DNA of 64,000 bases from Streptomyces sp. G44 (GTDB lineage: Bacteria > Actinomycetota > Actinomycetes > Streptomycetales > Streptomycetaceae), in assembly GCF_016905445.1 (NCBI RefSeq), contig NZ_JAFEXF010000015.1, positions 1 through 64,000 of the forward strand. Direction: 5' to 3'. Both the position numbers and the translations under genes were made by a program. The notes under the pieces are model-generated. The model was not told the origin of the DNA. It did no database searches and was given only the letters and a program-made list of their open reading frames with translations. Shown in pieces: positions 52,106 through 61,429 of this stretch. The first letter of the stretch is position 1. Each line of letters opens with the position of its first letter.

Positions 52106-55100
52106 GTGCCCACGTCCCCCTGGTTCCGCCTGCCCTCCCGGTCCGCCCGCCCCCGTCTGCGCCGCCATGTCGTCGTCACGCTGGGTGTCTCGCTCGCCGT
52201 GGGCCTGCTGCCGCAGTACGCCCCGCAGGCGGCGGCCGACGACAAGGGCCGTACCCGTCCGGACGTCCAGAAGGGCCTCGGCGCCGCCGTGCCCGGTACC
52301 GACCTGAAGGCCGGCAGGAGCCGCCCCAACCCGGCGGAGCAGGCACGGGCGAAGGGGCCGGCCGACATCACCTGGCCCCGGGCGGCGAGCGACACCGTGG
52401 CGCTCGGCGGCAAAGCCACCCGGGCGGTCAAGGCGAAGGGCCTGCCCGTCGAAGTCGGCCCACCCCGAGAAAACGAACGGCACAGACCCGCCGCCCCCGA
52501 CGCGCTGAAGGTCGTCGTCGCCGGACGGCACGAGGCACGGGCGGCGGGCGTCGACGGGGTCCTGCTCACGCTCGCCGACGCGGGCAGGACCACGGCGACG
52601 GACAGCACCGGGGAGGCGACGAGGCCGAAGGTGAGGCCCGCAGCCGCGCGCCTCACCCTCGACTACTCCGGGTTCGCCGACGCGTACGGCGCGGGCTACG
52701 GCTCCCGCCTGCGCCTCGTCGAGCTCCCGGAGTGCGCCGTCAGCACCCCGGCCAAGAAGGGCTGCACCACCCCGCGCGAGCTGCCCGCCACCAATGACGC
52801 CGACGCCCGGACGCTCAGCGCCGACGTGCCGGTGCGGGCCCGCGGCGACCGGTCCTCGGGACCCGCCACCGTGCTCGCCGCGACCGCCGGCGCCTCCGGC
52901 GGCCAGGGCAGCTTCGGCGCCACCCCTCTGGCGCCGTCCGCCGAATGGAGCGTCTCCAACTCCTCGGGCGCGTTCAACTGGACGTACCCGCTGCGCACAC
53001 CGCCCGCCCCGGGCGGCCTCGTGCCCTCGGTCGGCCTCTCCTACAACTCCCAGTCCGTGGACGGCCAGACCGCCGCGACCAACAACCAGGGCTCGTGGAT
53101 CGGACAGGGCTTCGGCTACGAGCCCGGCTTCATCGAGCGGCGGTACAAGCCGTGCGCGGACGACGGCCACGCCAAGACCAACGGCGACCAGTGCTGGGCG
53201 TACGACAACGCGACCATCCAGCTCGCCGGCGGCAGTTCCGGTGAGCTGATCAAGGACGACACGACCGACACGTGGCGGATCAGCGGCGACGACAACAGCA
53301 AGGTCGAGAAGCTGTCCGGCGCGAGCAACGGCGACGACAACGGCGAGCACTGGCGCGTCACGACGACGGACGGCACCGAATACTACTTCGGCCTGGACAA
53401 CCTGCCCGGCTACGCCTCCGGCAAGGAGCAGACCGGTTCCGCCTGGACCGTTCCCGTCTACGGCGACGACTCCGGCGAGCCCTGCTACAACGCGACGTTC
53501 GCCGACGCCCACTGCAAGCAGGCCTGGCGCTGGAACCTCGACTACGTCGTGGACCCGCACGGCAACGCCATGTCGTACTACTACGGCAAGGAGACCAACT
53601 ACTACACACAGGGCCTGAAGACCGACGAGAACGGCAAGTCGTACACCCGCGGCGGCTACCTCGAGCGGATCGACTACGGCCAGCAGGACGGCAAGGTCTA
53701 CAGCACCCCGGCCGCCGCCCGCATGGTCTTCGACACCGACGAGCGGTGCCAGGGCGCGGCGGCGGACTGCGAGACCGGTGACCTGACGGACGCGACCGCG
53801 GGTCGCTGGCCCGACGTCCCGTGGGACCTCAACTGCAAGTCCGGCACCAAGTGCAAGGGGCAGAACAGCCCCACCTTCTGGACCCGCAAGAAGCTGAGCA
53901 AGGTCACGACACAGATCCGCTACGGCGAAGGCTACGCGGACGTCGACTCCTGGTCCCTCGGCCACCTGTTCACGGACAACGGCGACAGCTCCAAGTCGCT
54001 GTGGCTCAACACCATCACCCAGACGGGCCACGCCGGATCCGGCACGGTGACCACACCGGCCGTCGAGCTCCTCGGCACCCAACTGCCCAACAGGGTGGAC
54101 AGGCCGGGGGACAACATCCAGGCGATGAACCGCTTCCGCCTCGCCGGTGTCGACAACGGCACGGGCGGCCGGATGGACGTCCTCTACCGCGACGCGGAGT
54201 GCAAGGCGGGCGACCTGCCGTCGGCGGACGCACCGAAGACGGCCTGCTACCCGGTCAAGTGGAACCCGCCGGGCGCCGCGGACCCCATCACCGACTGGTT
54301 CCACAAGTACGTGGTCGACCGCGTGGTCGAGGACGACGTGACCGCGGACGCGCCCAACAGCGTCAGCGACTACGACTACCTCGGCGACGCCGGCTGGAAG
54401 AAGGCCAAGGCCGACGGCATCACCAAGGACGAGTACCGCACGCACAGCGACTGGCGCGGCTACGGCAAGGTCCGCGTCACCAGGTCCGGCGGCACCGTCA
54501 GCACCGCCGACCAGCGCACGGAGCACGTGTTCCTGCGCGGTCTCGGCGGGGAGGTCGAGGACTCCACCGGCAAGAAGCACGCCGACGACGACGCACTCTC
54601 CGGCCACGAGCTGGAGACGACCACCTACGACGGCGCCTACACCGCCGACAAGATCGTGTCGAAGAGCGTCAGCACCGCGTGGACGCATGTGACGGCCACA
54701 CGTGTGAGGGACTGGGGCACGCGCAAGGCGTACTACGTGCGTCCCCAGACCACCCGGACGTATACCGCCCTCGACGGCGGCAAGTGGCAGGAGGTCGCCG
54801 CCACCAGCCGCTACGACGCGCAGACCGGCCGCGCGGTCGAGACGGACGACTACGGCAGGATCGGCGACGGCTCCGACAACCAGTGCGCACGCACCGAGTT
54901 CGCGGACAACAAGACCAAGCACATGTACGAGCTGGTCTCCCGGGTCGAGAAGGTCGCCGTCACGTGTGAGACGAAGCCGGACCGCAAGACCCAGGTCATC
55001 TCCGACGACCTGACGTTCTACGACGGCAAGGGCCTCGGCGAGGCGCCCGTCAAGGGCGACGTGACCAAGGTGCAGCGCCTGTCGAAGCACGACGGCACCA

Positions 55101-58100
55101 TCGCCACGTACCAGACGGTCACCGAGTCCGCGCCGACGGACTTCGACCGGTTCGGGCGCCCCCTGAAGGTCACGGACGCCAAGGGCACCGAGACGAAGTT
55201 CGCGTACACCGAGACCGACGGGCTGACCACCAAGCAGACGGAGACCAACCCGCTGGGCTGGGAGGTCTCCACCGAGTACGTGCGGTCGTGGGGCAGCCCG
55301 GCCGCGCAGATCGACATGAACGGCAAGCGCAGCGACACGGCCCGTGACGCGCTCGGCCGCGTCACCTCGGTCTGGCTCGCCGACCGGTCCAAGACCGGCC
55401 CTCCGTCGATCAAGTACACCTACCTGGTCCGCAAGAGCGCACCGACCGTGGTCAAGACGGAGAAGAGCGCGAAGCACGGCGGCTACGGCGTGGAGTACAC
55501 CCTCTACGACGGATTGCTGCGCCCCCGCCAGCAGCAGTCCGAGGGCCCCAATGGCGGCCGTGTCCTCGCCGACACCCACTACGACGGTCTCGGCAACGTC
55601 GTGGAGACGACGTCGGACTACTTCAACGCCAAGCCGCCCACCGACCAGATCTTCAAGCCGACCGGCGAGGTGGACGGCCATACCGTCATGCGCTACGACG
55701 GTGCCGGACGCAAGACCGCCGAGATCCAGCAGGTGGCCGACGAGGAGAAGTGGCGCACCACCTACTCGTACGGCGGCGACCGCGTCCACGTCGACCCGCC
55801 CCCCGGCACGGCACCCACGACGACGATCACCGACGGCCGCGGCAGGACCGCGGAGATCCGCCGCTACAAGGGCGACAAGCCCCTGCCGAACGGCACGTCG
55901 GCGGATTACGAGAGCACGCTGTACGGCTACACACCGGCCGGACAGCTCAAGACCGTCGAGGACGCGGCGGGCAACACCTGGTCGTACGGCTACGACCAGC
56001 GCGGACGCAAGACCTCGGCCACCGACCCGGACACGGGCAAGTCGACGTTCTCGTACGACACCCTGGACCGTCTCCTCTCCACGACGGACTCGCGGAACAA
56101 GACGGTGGCCACCAAGTACGACGTACTCGGCAGGCCGCTGTCCACGTGGGAGGGCGAGCCGGACAAGGGCACCCAGCTCACCGCGACCACCTACGACCAG
56201 GTCGCCAAGGGCCAGCCGTACGGCAGCTACCGGTACGACAACGGCAAGGTGCAGACGGCGACGGTCAACGTCCACCTGGACGACTTCTACCAGCCCGAAC
56301 TCACCAGGGTCGCGCTCGGCGGTGACGTGGCCGAGGAGCTGAAGGGCACCTACGAATACAGCACCGAGTACAACGCGGACGGCACGGTCCAGTCCCAGCA
56401 GCTCCCGGCGGCGGGCGGCCTCGGCCCCGAGACGCTCACCTACACCTACGACGAGTTGCAGCGCCCGACCCAGCTCCTGTCGAACCTCGACGGAAAGCAG
56501 CAGGGCGCGTACGTCGGACAGGCGTCCTACGCCCCGACGTCCCAGCTCCAGCAGCTCGAACTGGGCACGATCGGCGGTTCGGACGGCAAGAAGACCTGGC
56601 TCACCTACGAGCGCGAACGCGGCACCGACCGGCTGACCAAGTCCACGGTGGACGTCTCGGGCGTCGATGCGGTGACGTACGACGCGGACTACACCTACGA
56701 CGCGGCCGGCAACGTCACGTCGGTCGCCGACACCCCGACGGGCGGCCAGGAGGACGTCCAGTGCTTCCGCTACGACTGGCAGCGGCGGCTGAAGTCCGCA
56801 TGGGCGACGGCCAACGCCTCCGACGAGGCGGCGGGCACCGGAAAGCAGAACAAGGCGTGCGCGAGCGACCCGAGCGCGCCCACGCTCGGCGGGCCCGGGG
56901 CCTACTGGCAGGACTTCGCCTACGACGCGTCCGGCAACCGCAGCAAGCAGGTCCTGCACGGCGTGAGCGGCAGGCCCGACGTGACGCGGACGTACACCTA
57001 CGGCAAGGACCCCGAGGGCGACGGCGGCCCGCACACCCTCACCAAGGTCGTGACGGACACGCCGGCCAGTGGCAGCGGCCCGGCGGTCACGTCCCAGGAC
57101 ACGTTCGCCTACGACGCGGCGGGCAACACCACGCAGCGGGTGCTGAACGGGACGACGCAGGACCTGTCCTGGAACACCGAAGGCAGGCTGACGAAGTCGT
57201 CGAAGCCGTCGAAGCCGGACACGGAGGCCACGTCCTTCCTGTACGGCGCGACGGGCGAGCGCCTGCTGCGCAAGGAACCCGGCAAGCAGACGCTGTACCT
57301 GCCGGGCATGGAACTCACCCTGAAGACCGACTCGCGCGCGGTGGAGGCGACCCGCTACTACAGCTTCGCCGGCCAGACGGTGGCGATGCGCACCACGAAG
57401 GGCGTCCAGTTCCTGGCGGGCGACCACCACGGGACGTCACTGGCCGCGGTGGACGCGAAGTCGGGCGCGGTCACCCGGCGCCGGATGGACCCGTTCGGCA
57501 ACGAACGCGGCACGGCCGTGACCGATCCCTGGGTGGACGACAAGGGCTTCCTCGGCAAACCGGTCGACGCGTCGACGGGCCTGACCCACATCGGGGCCAG
57601 GGAGTACGAACCGGAGAACGGCCGCTTCGTCTCCGCCGACCCGCTGATCGACTTCACGGACCCGCAACAGATCAACGGGTACGCGTACGCCAACAACAGC
57701 CCGGTGACGCTGTCGGACCCGACGGGCCTGAAGCCGGACGAGTGCACGCTCGCGGGCGTGCAGTGCCGGATGAAGAGCAACGGCGGCTGGGAATCCAAAC
57801 CGACCAAGACCTACTACAAGTATTACCAACTGGACAAGACTCCGGCTCAGCGGACGGCCATAGTCGCGCGGTCCAGAGCCGACGTCGAGAAAAGCTTCGC
57901 GGTCTCGGCCGCCAAGGAACTCGGTCAGATCCTCGCGGACGAGCTGGGCATCACCGACGCACTGGACTGCTTCAGCACCGGCAGCCTCGGCGCTTGCGGC
58001 GCCACGATCGTGAACGTCGTCGCGAGCGCGATCGGTGCGAAGATCGGCCAGTTGGCCAAGAAATACTTGTGGAACTGGAAGAAGGGCGCAGCTCTCGCCA

Positions 58101-58969
58101 AGAGGATCTGGGGCCTGCTCGGCAAGCTCAAGAGCAGCTACGGCAAGTGGCGCAGTCTGGACAAGAAGGCCGACCGGCTGGAAGACGTAGCCGAACGCTG
58201 CGAAAAATCCAATAGCTTTACACCCGGCACCAGAGTCCTGATGGCGGACGGCAGTACGAAGTCGATCAGAGACGTCGACATCGGCGACAAGGTCCTGGCC
58301 ACCGACCCGAAGACCGGCAAGACGAAGGTCCGCACGGTCACGGCGGAGATCAAGGGCAAGGGCGCCAAGCGTCTGGTCAAGGTCGCGTTCGATGTCGACG
58401 GCAAGAAGGGCACGAAGAAGGCCTCCGTCACGGCGACGGCCGGCCACCCCTTCTGGGTCCAGGAGTTGAACGCCTGGATCGACGCGACGGACCTGCGGCA
58501 GGGCCAGTGGCTGCGCACGAGTTCGGGCACGTACGTCCAGATCGCCTCGGTCGAACGCTGGACCAAGCCGGCGACGGTGCACAACCTGACGGTCGCGGAT
58601 CTGCATACGTACTATGTGGTGGCGGGGGCCACGCCGGTTCTTGTTCATAACTGCAACAGAGCTGGTTTGGATTTCACTGATGCTGAGAGGCAGAAGGTCT
58701 ACGACGCTAACGCCGCGAAGAATGGCGGCGAGTACAAGTGTGACTACTGTGGGCAGACGGTGGAGCGACGTGCATCGCGAGATGCGAATGGAAACGCCAT
58801 CAAGGGGAGACCCGACGATGCTCAGATCGACCACGTAGAGCCGAGGGCCAGTGGCGGACATGGCGGCGACCACAATGGGGCCGTGGCCTGCCGTCGATGC
58901 AACAGGGATAAGTCCACGAAGCCTCTGGAGGATTGGGACGATGAGCTCAGGGAATTCCTCGATGACTAG
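52106..58969 (+). CDS. RHS-repeat polymorphic toxin with HINT domain and C-terminal HNH nuclease
   Basis: A 2287-residue exported toxin. A signal/membrane segment lies at about 22-45. SpvB-like and YD-repeat regions span about 270-1850, with many YD motifs (YTYDAAGNVTSVADTP, YDYLGDAG). The RHS core ends GRFVSADPLIDFTDPQQING and LSDPTGLKPDE near 1875. A pretoxin HINT domain spans 2037-2182 (SFTPGTRVLMADGSTKSIRD, TAGHPFWVQE, VHNLTVADLHTYYVVAG) and ends VLVHN, then Cys2183. The last 105 residues form an HNH nuclease (CDYCGQ, DDAQIDHVEPRASGGHGGDH, NGAVACRRCNRDKSTK) with zinc-type CxxC pairs. HINT self-cleavage at VHN/C would release the toxin. The tip has lower GC than the body. Confidence 0.9.
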   Translation: MPTSPWFRLPSRSARPRLRRHVVVTLGVSLAVGLLPQYAPQAAADDKGRTRPDVQKGLGAAVPGTDLKAGRSRPNPAEQARAKGPADITWPRAASDTVALGGKATRAVKAKGLPVEVGPPRENERHRPAAPDALKVVVAGRHEARAAGVDGVLLTLADAGRTTATDSTGEATRPKVRPAAARLTLDYSGFADAYGAGYGSRLRLVELPECAVSTPAKKGCTTPRELPATNDADARTLSADVPVRARGDRSSGPATVLAATAGASGGQGSFGATPLAPSAEWSVSNSSGAFNWTYPLRTPPAPGGLVPSVGLSYNSQSVDGQTAATNNQGSWIGQGFGYEPGFIERRYKPCADDGHAKTNGDQCWAYDNATIQLAGGSSGELIKDDTTDTWRISGDDNSKVEKLSGASNGDDNGEHWRVTTTDGTEYYFGLDNLPGYASGKEQTGSAWTVPVYGDDSGEPCYNATFADAHCKQAWRWNLDYVVDPHGNAMSYYYGKETNYYTQGLKTDENGKSYTRGGYLERIDYGQQDGKVYSTPAAARMVFDTDERCQGAAADCETGDLTDATAGRWPDVPWDLNCKSGTKCKGQNSPTFWTRKKLSKVTTQIRYGEGYADVDSWSLGHLFTDNGDSSKSLWLNTITQTGHAGSGTVTTPAVELLGTQLPNRVDRPGDNIQAMNRFRLAGVDNGTGGRMDVLYRDAECKAGDLPSADAPKTACYPVKWNPPGAADPITDWFHKYVVDRVVEDDVTADAPNSVSDYDYLGDAGWKKAKADGITKDEYRTHSDWRGYGKVRVTRSGGTVSTADQRTEHVFLRGLGGEVEDSTGKKHADDDALSGHELETTTYDGAYTADKIVSKSVSTAWTHVTATRVRDWGTRKAYYVRPQTTRTYTALDGGKWQEVAATSRYDAQTGRAVETDDYGRIGDGSDNQCARTEFADNKTKHMYELVSRVEKVAVTCETKPDRKTQVISDDLTFYDGKGLGEAPVKGDVTKVQRLSKHDGTIATYQTVTESAPTDFDRFGRPLKVTDAKGTETKFAYTETDGLTTKQTETNPLGWEVSTEYVRSWGSPAAQIDMNGKRSDTARDALGRVTSVWLADRSKTGPPSIKYTYLVRKSAPTVVKTEKSAKHGGYGVEYTLYDGLLRPRQQQSEGPNGGRVLADTHYDGLGNVVETTSDYFNAKPPTDQIFKPTGEVDGHTVMRYDGAGRKTAEIQQVADEEKWRTTYSYGGDRVHVDPPPGTAPTTTITDGRGRTAEIRRYKGDKPLPNGTSADYESTLYGYTPAGQLKTVEDAAGNTWSYGYDQRGRKTSATDPDTGKSTFSYDTLDRLLSTTDSRNKTVATKYDVLGRPLSTWEGEPDKGTQLTATTYDQVAKGQPYGSYRYDNGKVQTATVNVHLDDFYQPELTRVALGGDVAEELKGTYEYSTEYNADGTVQSQQLPAAGGLGPETLTYTYDELQRPTQLLSNLDGKQQGAYVGQASYAPTSQLQQLELGTIGGSDGKKTWLTYERERGTDRLTKSTVDVSGVDAVTYDADYTYDAAGNVTSVADTPTGGQEDVQCFRYDWQRRLKSAWATANASDEAAGTGKQNKACASDPSAPTLGGPGAYWQDFAYDASGNRSKQVLHGVSGRPDVTRTYTYGKDPEGDGGPHTLTKVVTDTPASGSGPAVTSQDTFAYDAAGNTTQRVLNGTTQDLSWNTEGRLTKSSKPSKPDTEATSFLYGATGERLLRKEPGKQTLYLPGMELTLKTDSRAVEATRYYSFAGQTVAMRTTKGVQFLAGDHHGTSLAAVDAKSGAVTRRRMDPFGNERGTAVTDPWVDDKGFLGKPVDASTGLTHIGAREYEPENGRFVSADPLIDFTDPQQINGYAYANNSPVTLSDPTGLKPDECTLAGVQCRMKSNGGWESKPTKTYYKYYQLDKTPAQRTAIVARSRADVEKSFAVSAAKELGQILADELGITDALDCFSTGSLGACGATIVNVVASAIGAKIGQLAKKYLWNWKKGAALAKRIWGLLGKLKSSYGKWRSLDKKADRLEDVAERCEKSNSFTPGTRVLMADGSTKSIRDVDIGDKVLATDPKTGKTKVRTVTAEIKGKGAKRLVKVAFDVDGKKGTKKASVTATAGHPFWVQELNAWIDATDLRQGQWLRTSSGTYVQIASVERWTKPATVHNLTVADLHTYYVVAGATPVLVHNCNRAGLDFTDAERQKVYDANAAKNGGEYKCDYCGQTVERRASRDANGNAIKGRPDDAQIDHVEPRASGGHGGDHNGAVACRRCNRDKSTKPLEDWDDELREFLDD

Positions 58970-59483
58970 CGCCGGAAAGTCTGCGGCGGACGATAAACCT
59001 GAGAGGCTGTACAAGGTAGCCTTCGACCTCCCTGAAGAGGCAGCCCACTGGGCGCGTGCATCTTCGGAGCGGCTCTGGACTGGGAAGACTTCCGTGAAGA
59101 TGGAGGTTCAGGTTCGGAACACCCCTTTCTACGTGAAGGGTGTGGCCTTCGGGGATATCGTGCGAGTCAGGGCTGATCACGAGCGCAGGGAATTGGTGTT
59201 CGAGGAGTTCGTTTCTGAATCCGGCCATTCCGCAGTCCGCATCATCATCAAAGGCGACGGTGCGGAAGGGGAAGTCGACGCCATGCTTCGCGGCTTTGAT
59301 TGTTCCTGGGAGGTTGATGCAACCGGATCCTTGTGGGCAATCGATGTGCCGCCGCACGTTGATTACGCATCCATCAGGACCGCGCTCCTTCGTATTGCCG
59401 GTGAAGGGAAAATCGGCATCGAAGAGAGCGCCCTTGCGTTGGGTCACCGCAACGGACTCGGATTGCCAGAGTCAGATCATTGA
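58941..59483 (+). CDS. DUF4265-type immunity protein for the HNH toxin
   Basis: A cytoplasmic protein of about 180 residues: KPERLYKVAFDLPEEAAHWA, TPFYVKGVAFGDIVRVRADH, ERRELVFEEFVSESGHSAVR, VPPHVDYASIRTALLRIAGE. This matches DUF4265, a family often found after polymorphic toxin genes. Position directly after, and overlapping, the toxin 3' end makes it the likely immunity partner that blocks the nuclease in the producer. ATG 58941 is supported by GGAGG (58926-58930) at 9-nt spacing; ATG 58962, overlapping the toxin stop by 8 nt, is the alternative. GC content is low like the toxin tip. Confidence 0.82.
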   Translation: MSSGNSSMTSAGKSAADDKPERLYKVAFDLPEEAAHWARASSERLWTGKTSVKMEVQVRNTPFYVKGVAFGDIVRVRADHERRELVFEEFVSESGHSAVRIIIKGDGAEGEVDAMLRGFDCSWEVDATGSLWAIDVPPHVDYASIRTALLRIAGEGKIGIEESALALGHRNGLGLPESDH

Positions 59484-59491
59484 TCTGGTCT

Positions 59492-59533
59492 CCCAGTAGC
59501 CCCGCCGGACTTCATTCCGGCGGGGCTACTGGG
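59492..59533 (+). terminator. Terminator after the immunity gene
   Basis: A perfect 17-bp stem (59492-59508 with 59517-59533; arm CCCAGTAGCCCCGCCGG) around ACTTCATT. It is the longest perfect hairpin in the window, and its right arm also begins the integrase remnant region, where it could act in both directions. Confidence 0.9.
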
Positions 59534-59815
59534 GTCTTGACGGCAACGGTGACGGCAACGTCGGCTGCGGCGGGTGAGGCGTCGGGGGGCAGTGGGCTGA
59601 GGGCGTTGCCGAGAGTGTCGATGGCCTGGGCGCTGGAGGCGGAGCCGGACGTGGGCGTAGCTGCCTGCCATGACGCCGATGTGGGCGTGCCCGAGGAGTT
59701 CCTTGATGACGACGAGGTCGACGCCTTGTTCCAGGAGCAGGACGGCGGTCGAGTGGGGGAGGTCGTGGAAGCGACCCTGCACACCCTGGCCGCTCCCTGA
59801 GCGTGACCACGGCAA
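59512..59815 (-). pseudogene. Tyrosine recombinase (phage-type integrase) C-terminal remnant
   Basis: On the minus strand, RFHDLPHSTAVLLLEQGVDL followed by VVIKELLGHAHIGVMAGSYA and HVRLRLQ is the carboxy-terminal catalytic part of a tyrosine recombinase (normal HDLRHT...LLGH...Y). The catalytic arginine position reads Pro (HDLPHS). After HVRLRLQ the sequence continues in another frame as AQAIDTLGNALSPLPP to the stop near 59512, so there is a frameshift around 59640. No upstream part of the gene is recognisable. It is therefore a dead integrase, probably left from the element that brought, or exchanged, the neighbouring toxin cassette. Confidence 0.78.
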
Positions 59816-60547
59816 CCCTGCTGGCCCCGGATGCCCCCAGCCCGTGGGGCGGAGGGGGCCGAATCGGGTGTCTGCTCTGCGCTAGACGGCAAGGTGGGGT
59901 CGTCTCGCAACTTTCACAAGGAAAGAGCAAGAAAGAATGGTAGCTCATAGCCCTGTAGTTGCATTCCTGGCAAAAATCGAGCACGGATGCCTGTCGAAAG
60001 GGCAGTTCACTCATCTTCGGCGTTCAGGCCAGTGCCGACGGTCTTGTCAAATGCGAGGTATGGAAGTCAGCTCCGCCTGCCATGCCGTCGGCGAACCTCT
60101 GCGAGGTGCCACTTCCATTTGAGGTCGGGAGGTAATCAGGTCTTGGCGCTCGCGGGAACGGACGAGGTCGACAGCGACCTTCCCGCGCCGTTCCGAACCG
60201 CACAGCAGTTGACGGCAACGGCGGCGGACCGAGGTGTCCGCCGCCGTCCCTTCCGGATGGTTCAGAAATTCCTGCGGAACCCTTGGAAGCGCCTGGAAGG
60301 AACCCGTGATCTCGAACTTAAAGGCTCTCCAGCAGTGGTGCGCAGTCGCCTGTGTCGGAGATTGGGAGCACTCATACGGCATTAACCGTCGTGCGCAGCG
60401 GCTCGACCGTCGGCACCTTCGGTGCCGAGAACCAGGAGGCGCCCCGAGAGGCCACGGACCCCGACCCGCACCTGATCCGGACCCAGTTGCAGAAGTTGGC
60501 GAAGGCGCGTGCCAAGGTCGGGACCCCGTCCGGCCCGCGCGCGGCGG
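59816..60547. other. Gene-poor, lower-GC interval with a strong hairpin
   Basis: About 730 nt without a recognisable gene. GC is visibly lower between 59880 and 60400 than in the rest of the window, and several short frames are open but resemble nothing. ACGGCGGCGGAC (60218-60229) and GTCCGCCGCCGT (60236-60247) make a perfect 12-bp hairpin. I infer decayed mobile DNA. A frame ending PSAPSAAP at 60582 runs into the next minus-strand gene and is not supported. Confidence 0.5.
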
Positions 60548-61006
60548 TCAGCGCCCCGTCCGCCCCGTCCGCCGCGCCCTGACCAGCCAGAAGATCGCCG
60601 TCACCGGCAGGATCACCGGGATGAACAGGTAACCCATCCCGAAGTCCGACCACACCGTGGCGTCGGGGAAGGCGGACGGCTCCGCCAGCGTCCACGTGCC
60701 GACGGCCAGTACGCCCACCAGCTCGGCGGCGCAGCACACCAGCGCCGCCTTGCGGGCCGTGTCGCCGCCGCGCACCAGGGAGTACGTGATGAAGCCGTAG
60801 ACGAGGCCCGCGAGCGCCGAGAGGGAGTACGCGAGCGGGGCCTTGTCGAAGTCCGCCGAGATCTGCACCGCCGAGCGCGACACCGCGCCGACGACCATCA
60901 CGCCGTACAGCCACAGCAGCAGGATGCCGGGGCCGGTGATCAGCTTCCGGCGGCCCGCGGCGTCCACGTTTCCCTCGGTGTCCGTCGCCTCAGCCACCTC
61001 AGCCAC
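60548..61006 (-). CDS. Four-helix integral membrane protein
   Basis: A protein of about 152 residues with four predicted membrane helices (LITGPGILLLWLYGVMVVGA, LAYSLSALAGLVYGFITYSL, AALVCCAAELVGVLAVGTW, MGYLFIPVILPVTAIFWLV). Function is unknown; it is similar in kind to actinobacterial integral membrane proteins that accompany the preceding small membrane gene. GTG at 61006 overlaps the stop of the upstream gene by 8 nt; GTG 60997 is an alternative. Confidence 0.72.
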   Translation of the reverse strand: MAEVAEATDTEGNVDAAGRRKLITGPGILLLWLYGVMVVGAVSRSAVQISADFDKAPLAYSLSALAGLVYGFITYSLVRGGDTARKAALVCCAAELVGVLAVGTWTLAEPSAFPDATVWSDFGMGYLFIPVILPVTAIFWLVRARRTGRTGR

Positions 61007-61358
61007 CCCAGATGTCGTAGAGCCGTACCTGGAGCACGGCGAGGACCACACCGCCCGCGGCGACCGTGAGCGAGCCCCAGCGCGTGCGTTCGGCCAGCGA
61101 CATGAAGCCCGCCGCCGGGACGCACGCGAAGGAGCCGAGCAGGTACGCCACGAAGAGCGTCGCGCCCTGCTCCGGGTCCTCGCCGCGCACGAGCTGGACG
61201 ATGCCGACGATCAGCTGGACCAGCGCGAGCAAGGTCACCACGCCCATGCCGATGAAGTGCCAGTCCTTGGTCGGCTGGTCCCGGTAGGCGGCGAAACCGC
61301 ACCAGGCGGCGAGGGCGAGCGCGGCCACGGCGGTCGCGATCGTCAGGGCAACGAGCAT
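60999..61358 (-). CDS. Small four-helix membrane protein
   Basis: A 119-residue hydrophobic protein with four helices (VALTIATAVAALALAAWCGF, FIGMGVVTLLALVQLIVGIV, LFVAYLLGSFACVPAAGFM, LTVAAGGVVLAVLQVRL). No family function is known to me. TAAAGT (61366-61371 on the minus strand) lies 7 nt before ATG 61358 without a ribosome-binding site, so the transcript is probably leaderless and the downstream membrane gene is translated by coupling. Confidence 0.75.
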   Translation of the reverse strand: MLVALTIATAVAALALAAWCGFAAYRDQPTKDWHFIGMGVVTLLALVQLIVGIVQLVRGEDPEQGATLFVAYLLGSFACVPAAGFMSLAERTRWGSLTVAAGGVVLAVLQVRLYDIWGG

Positions 61359-61429
61359 GCCGTCGACTTTATTACGGGCCCTTTGACCCGATGCGGGTGC
61401 CCCCGGGGTGCCGCGTACGCTCGGCCACC

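Noticed and set aside
51551..57430. A very long antisense open frame (about 1959 codons) opposite the LamG and RHS genes
   Set aside because: High-GC third positions create long antisense frames; its composition is Arg/Gly/Val/Leu-rich without domains, and the plus-strand RHS/LamG proteins have clear family motifs.
59937..60385. Small open frames in the lower-GC interval
   Set aside because: None shows a family motif, good ribosome-binding site or composition expected of a gene; treated as decayed DNA.
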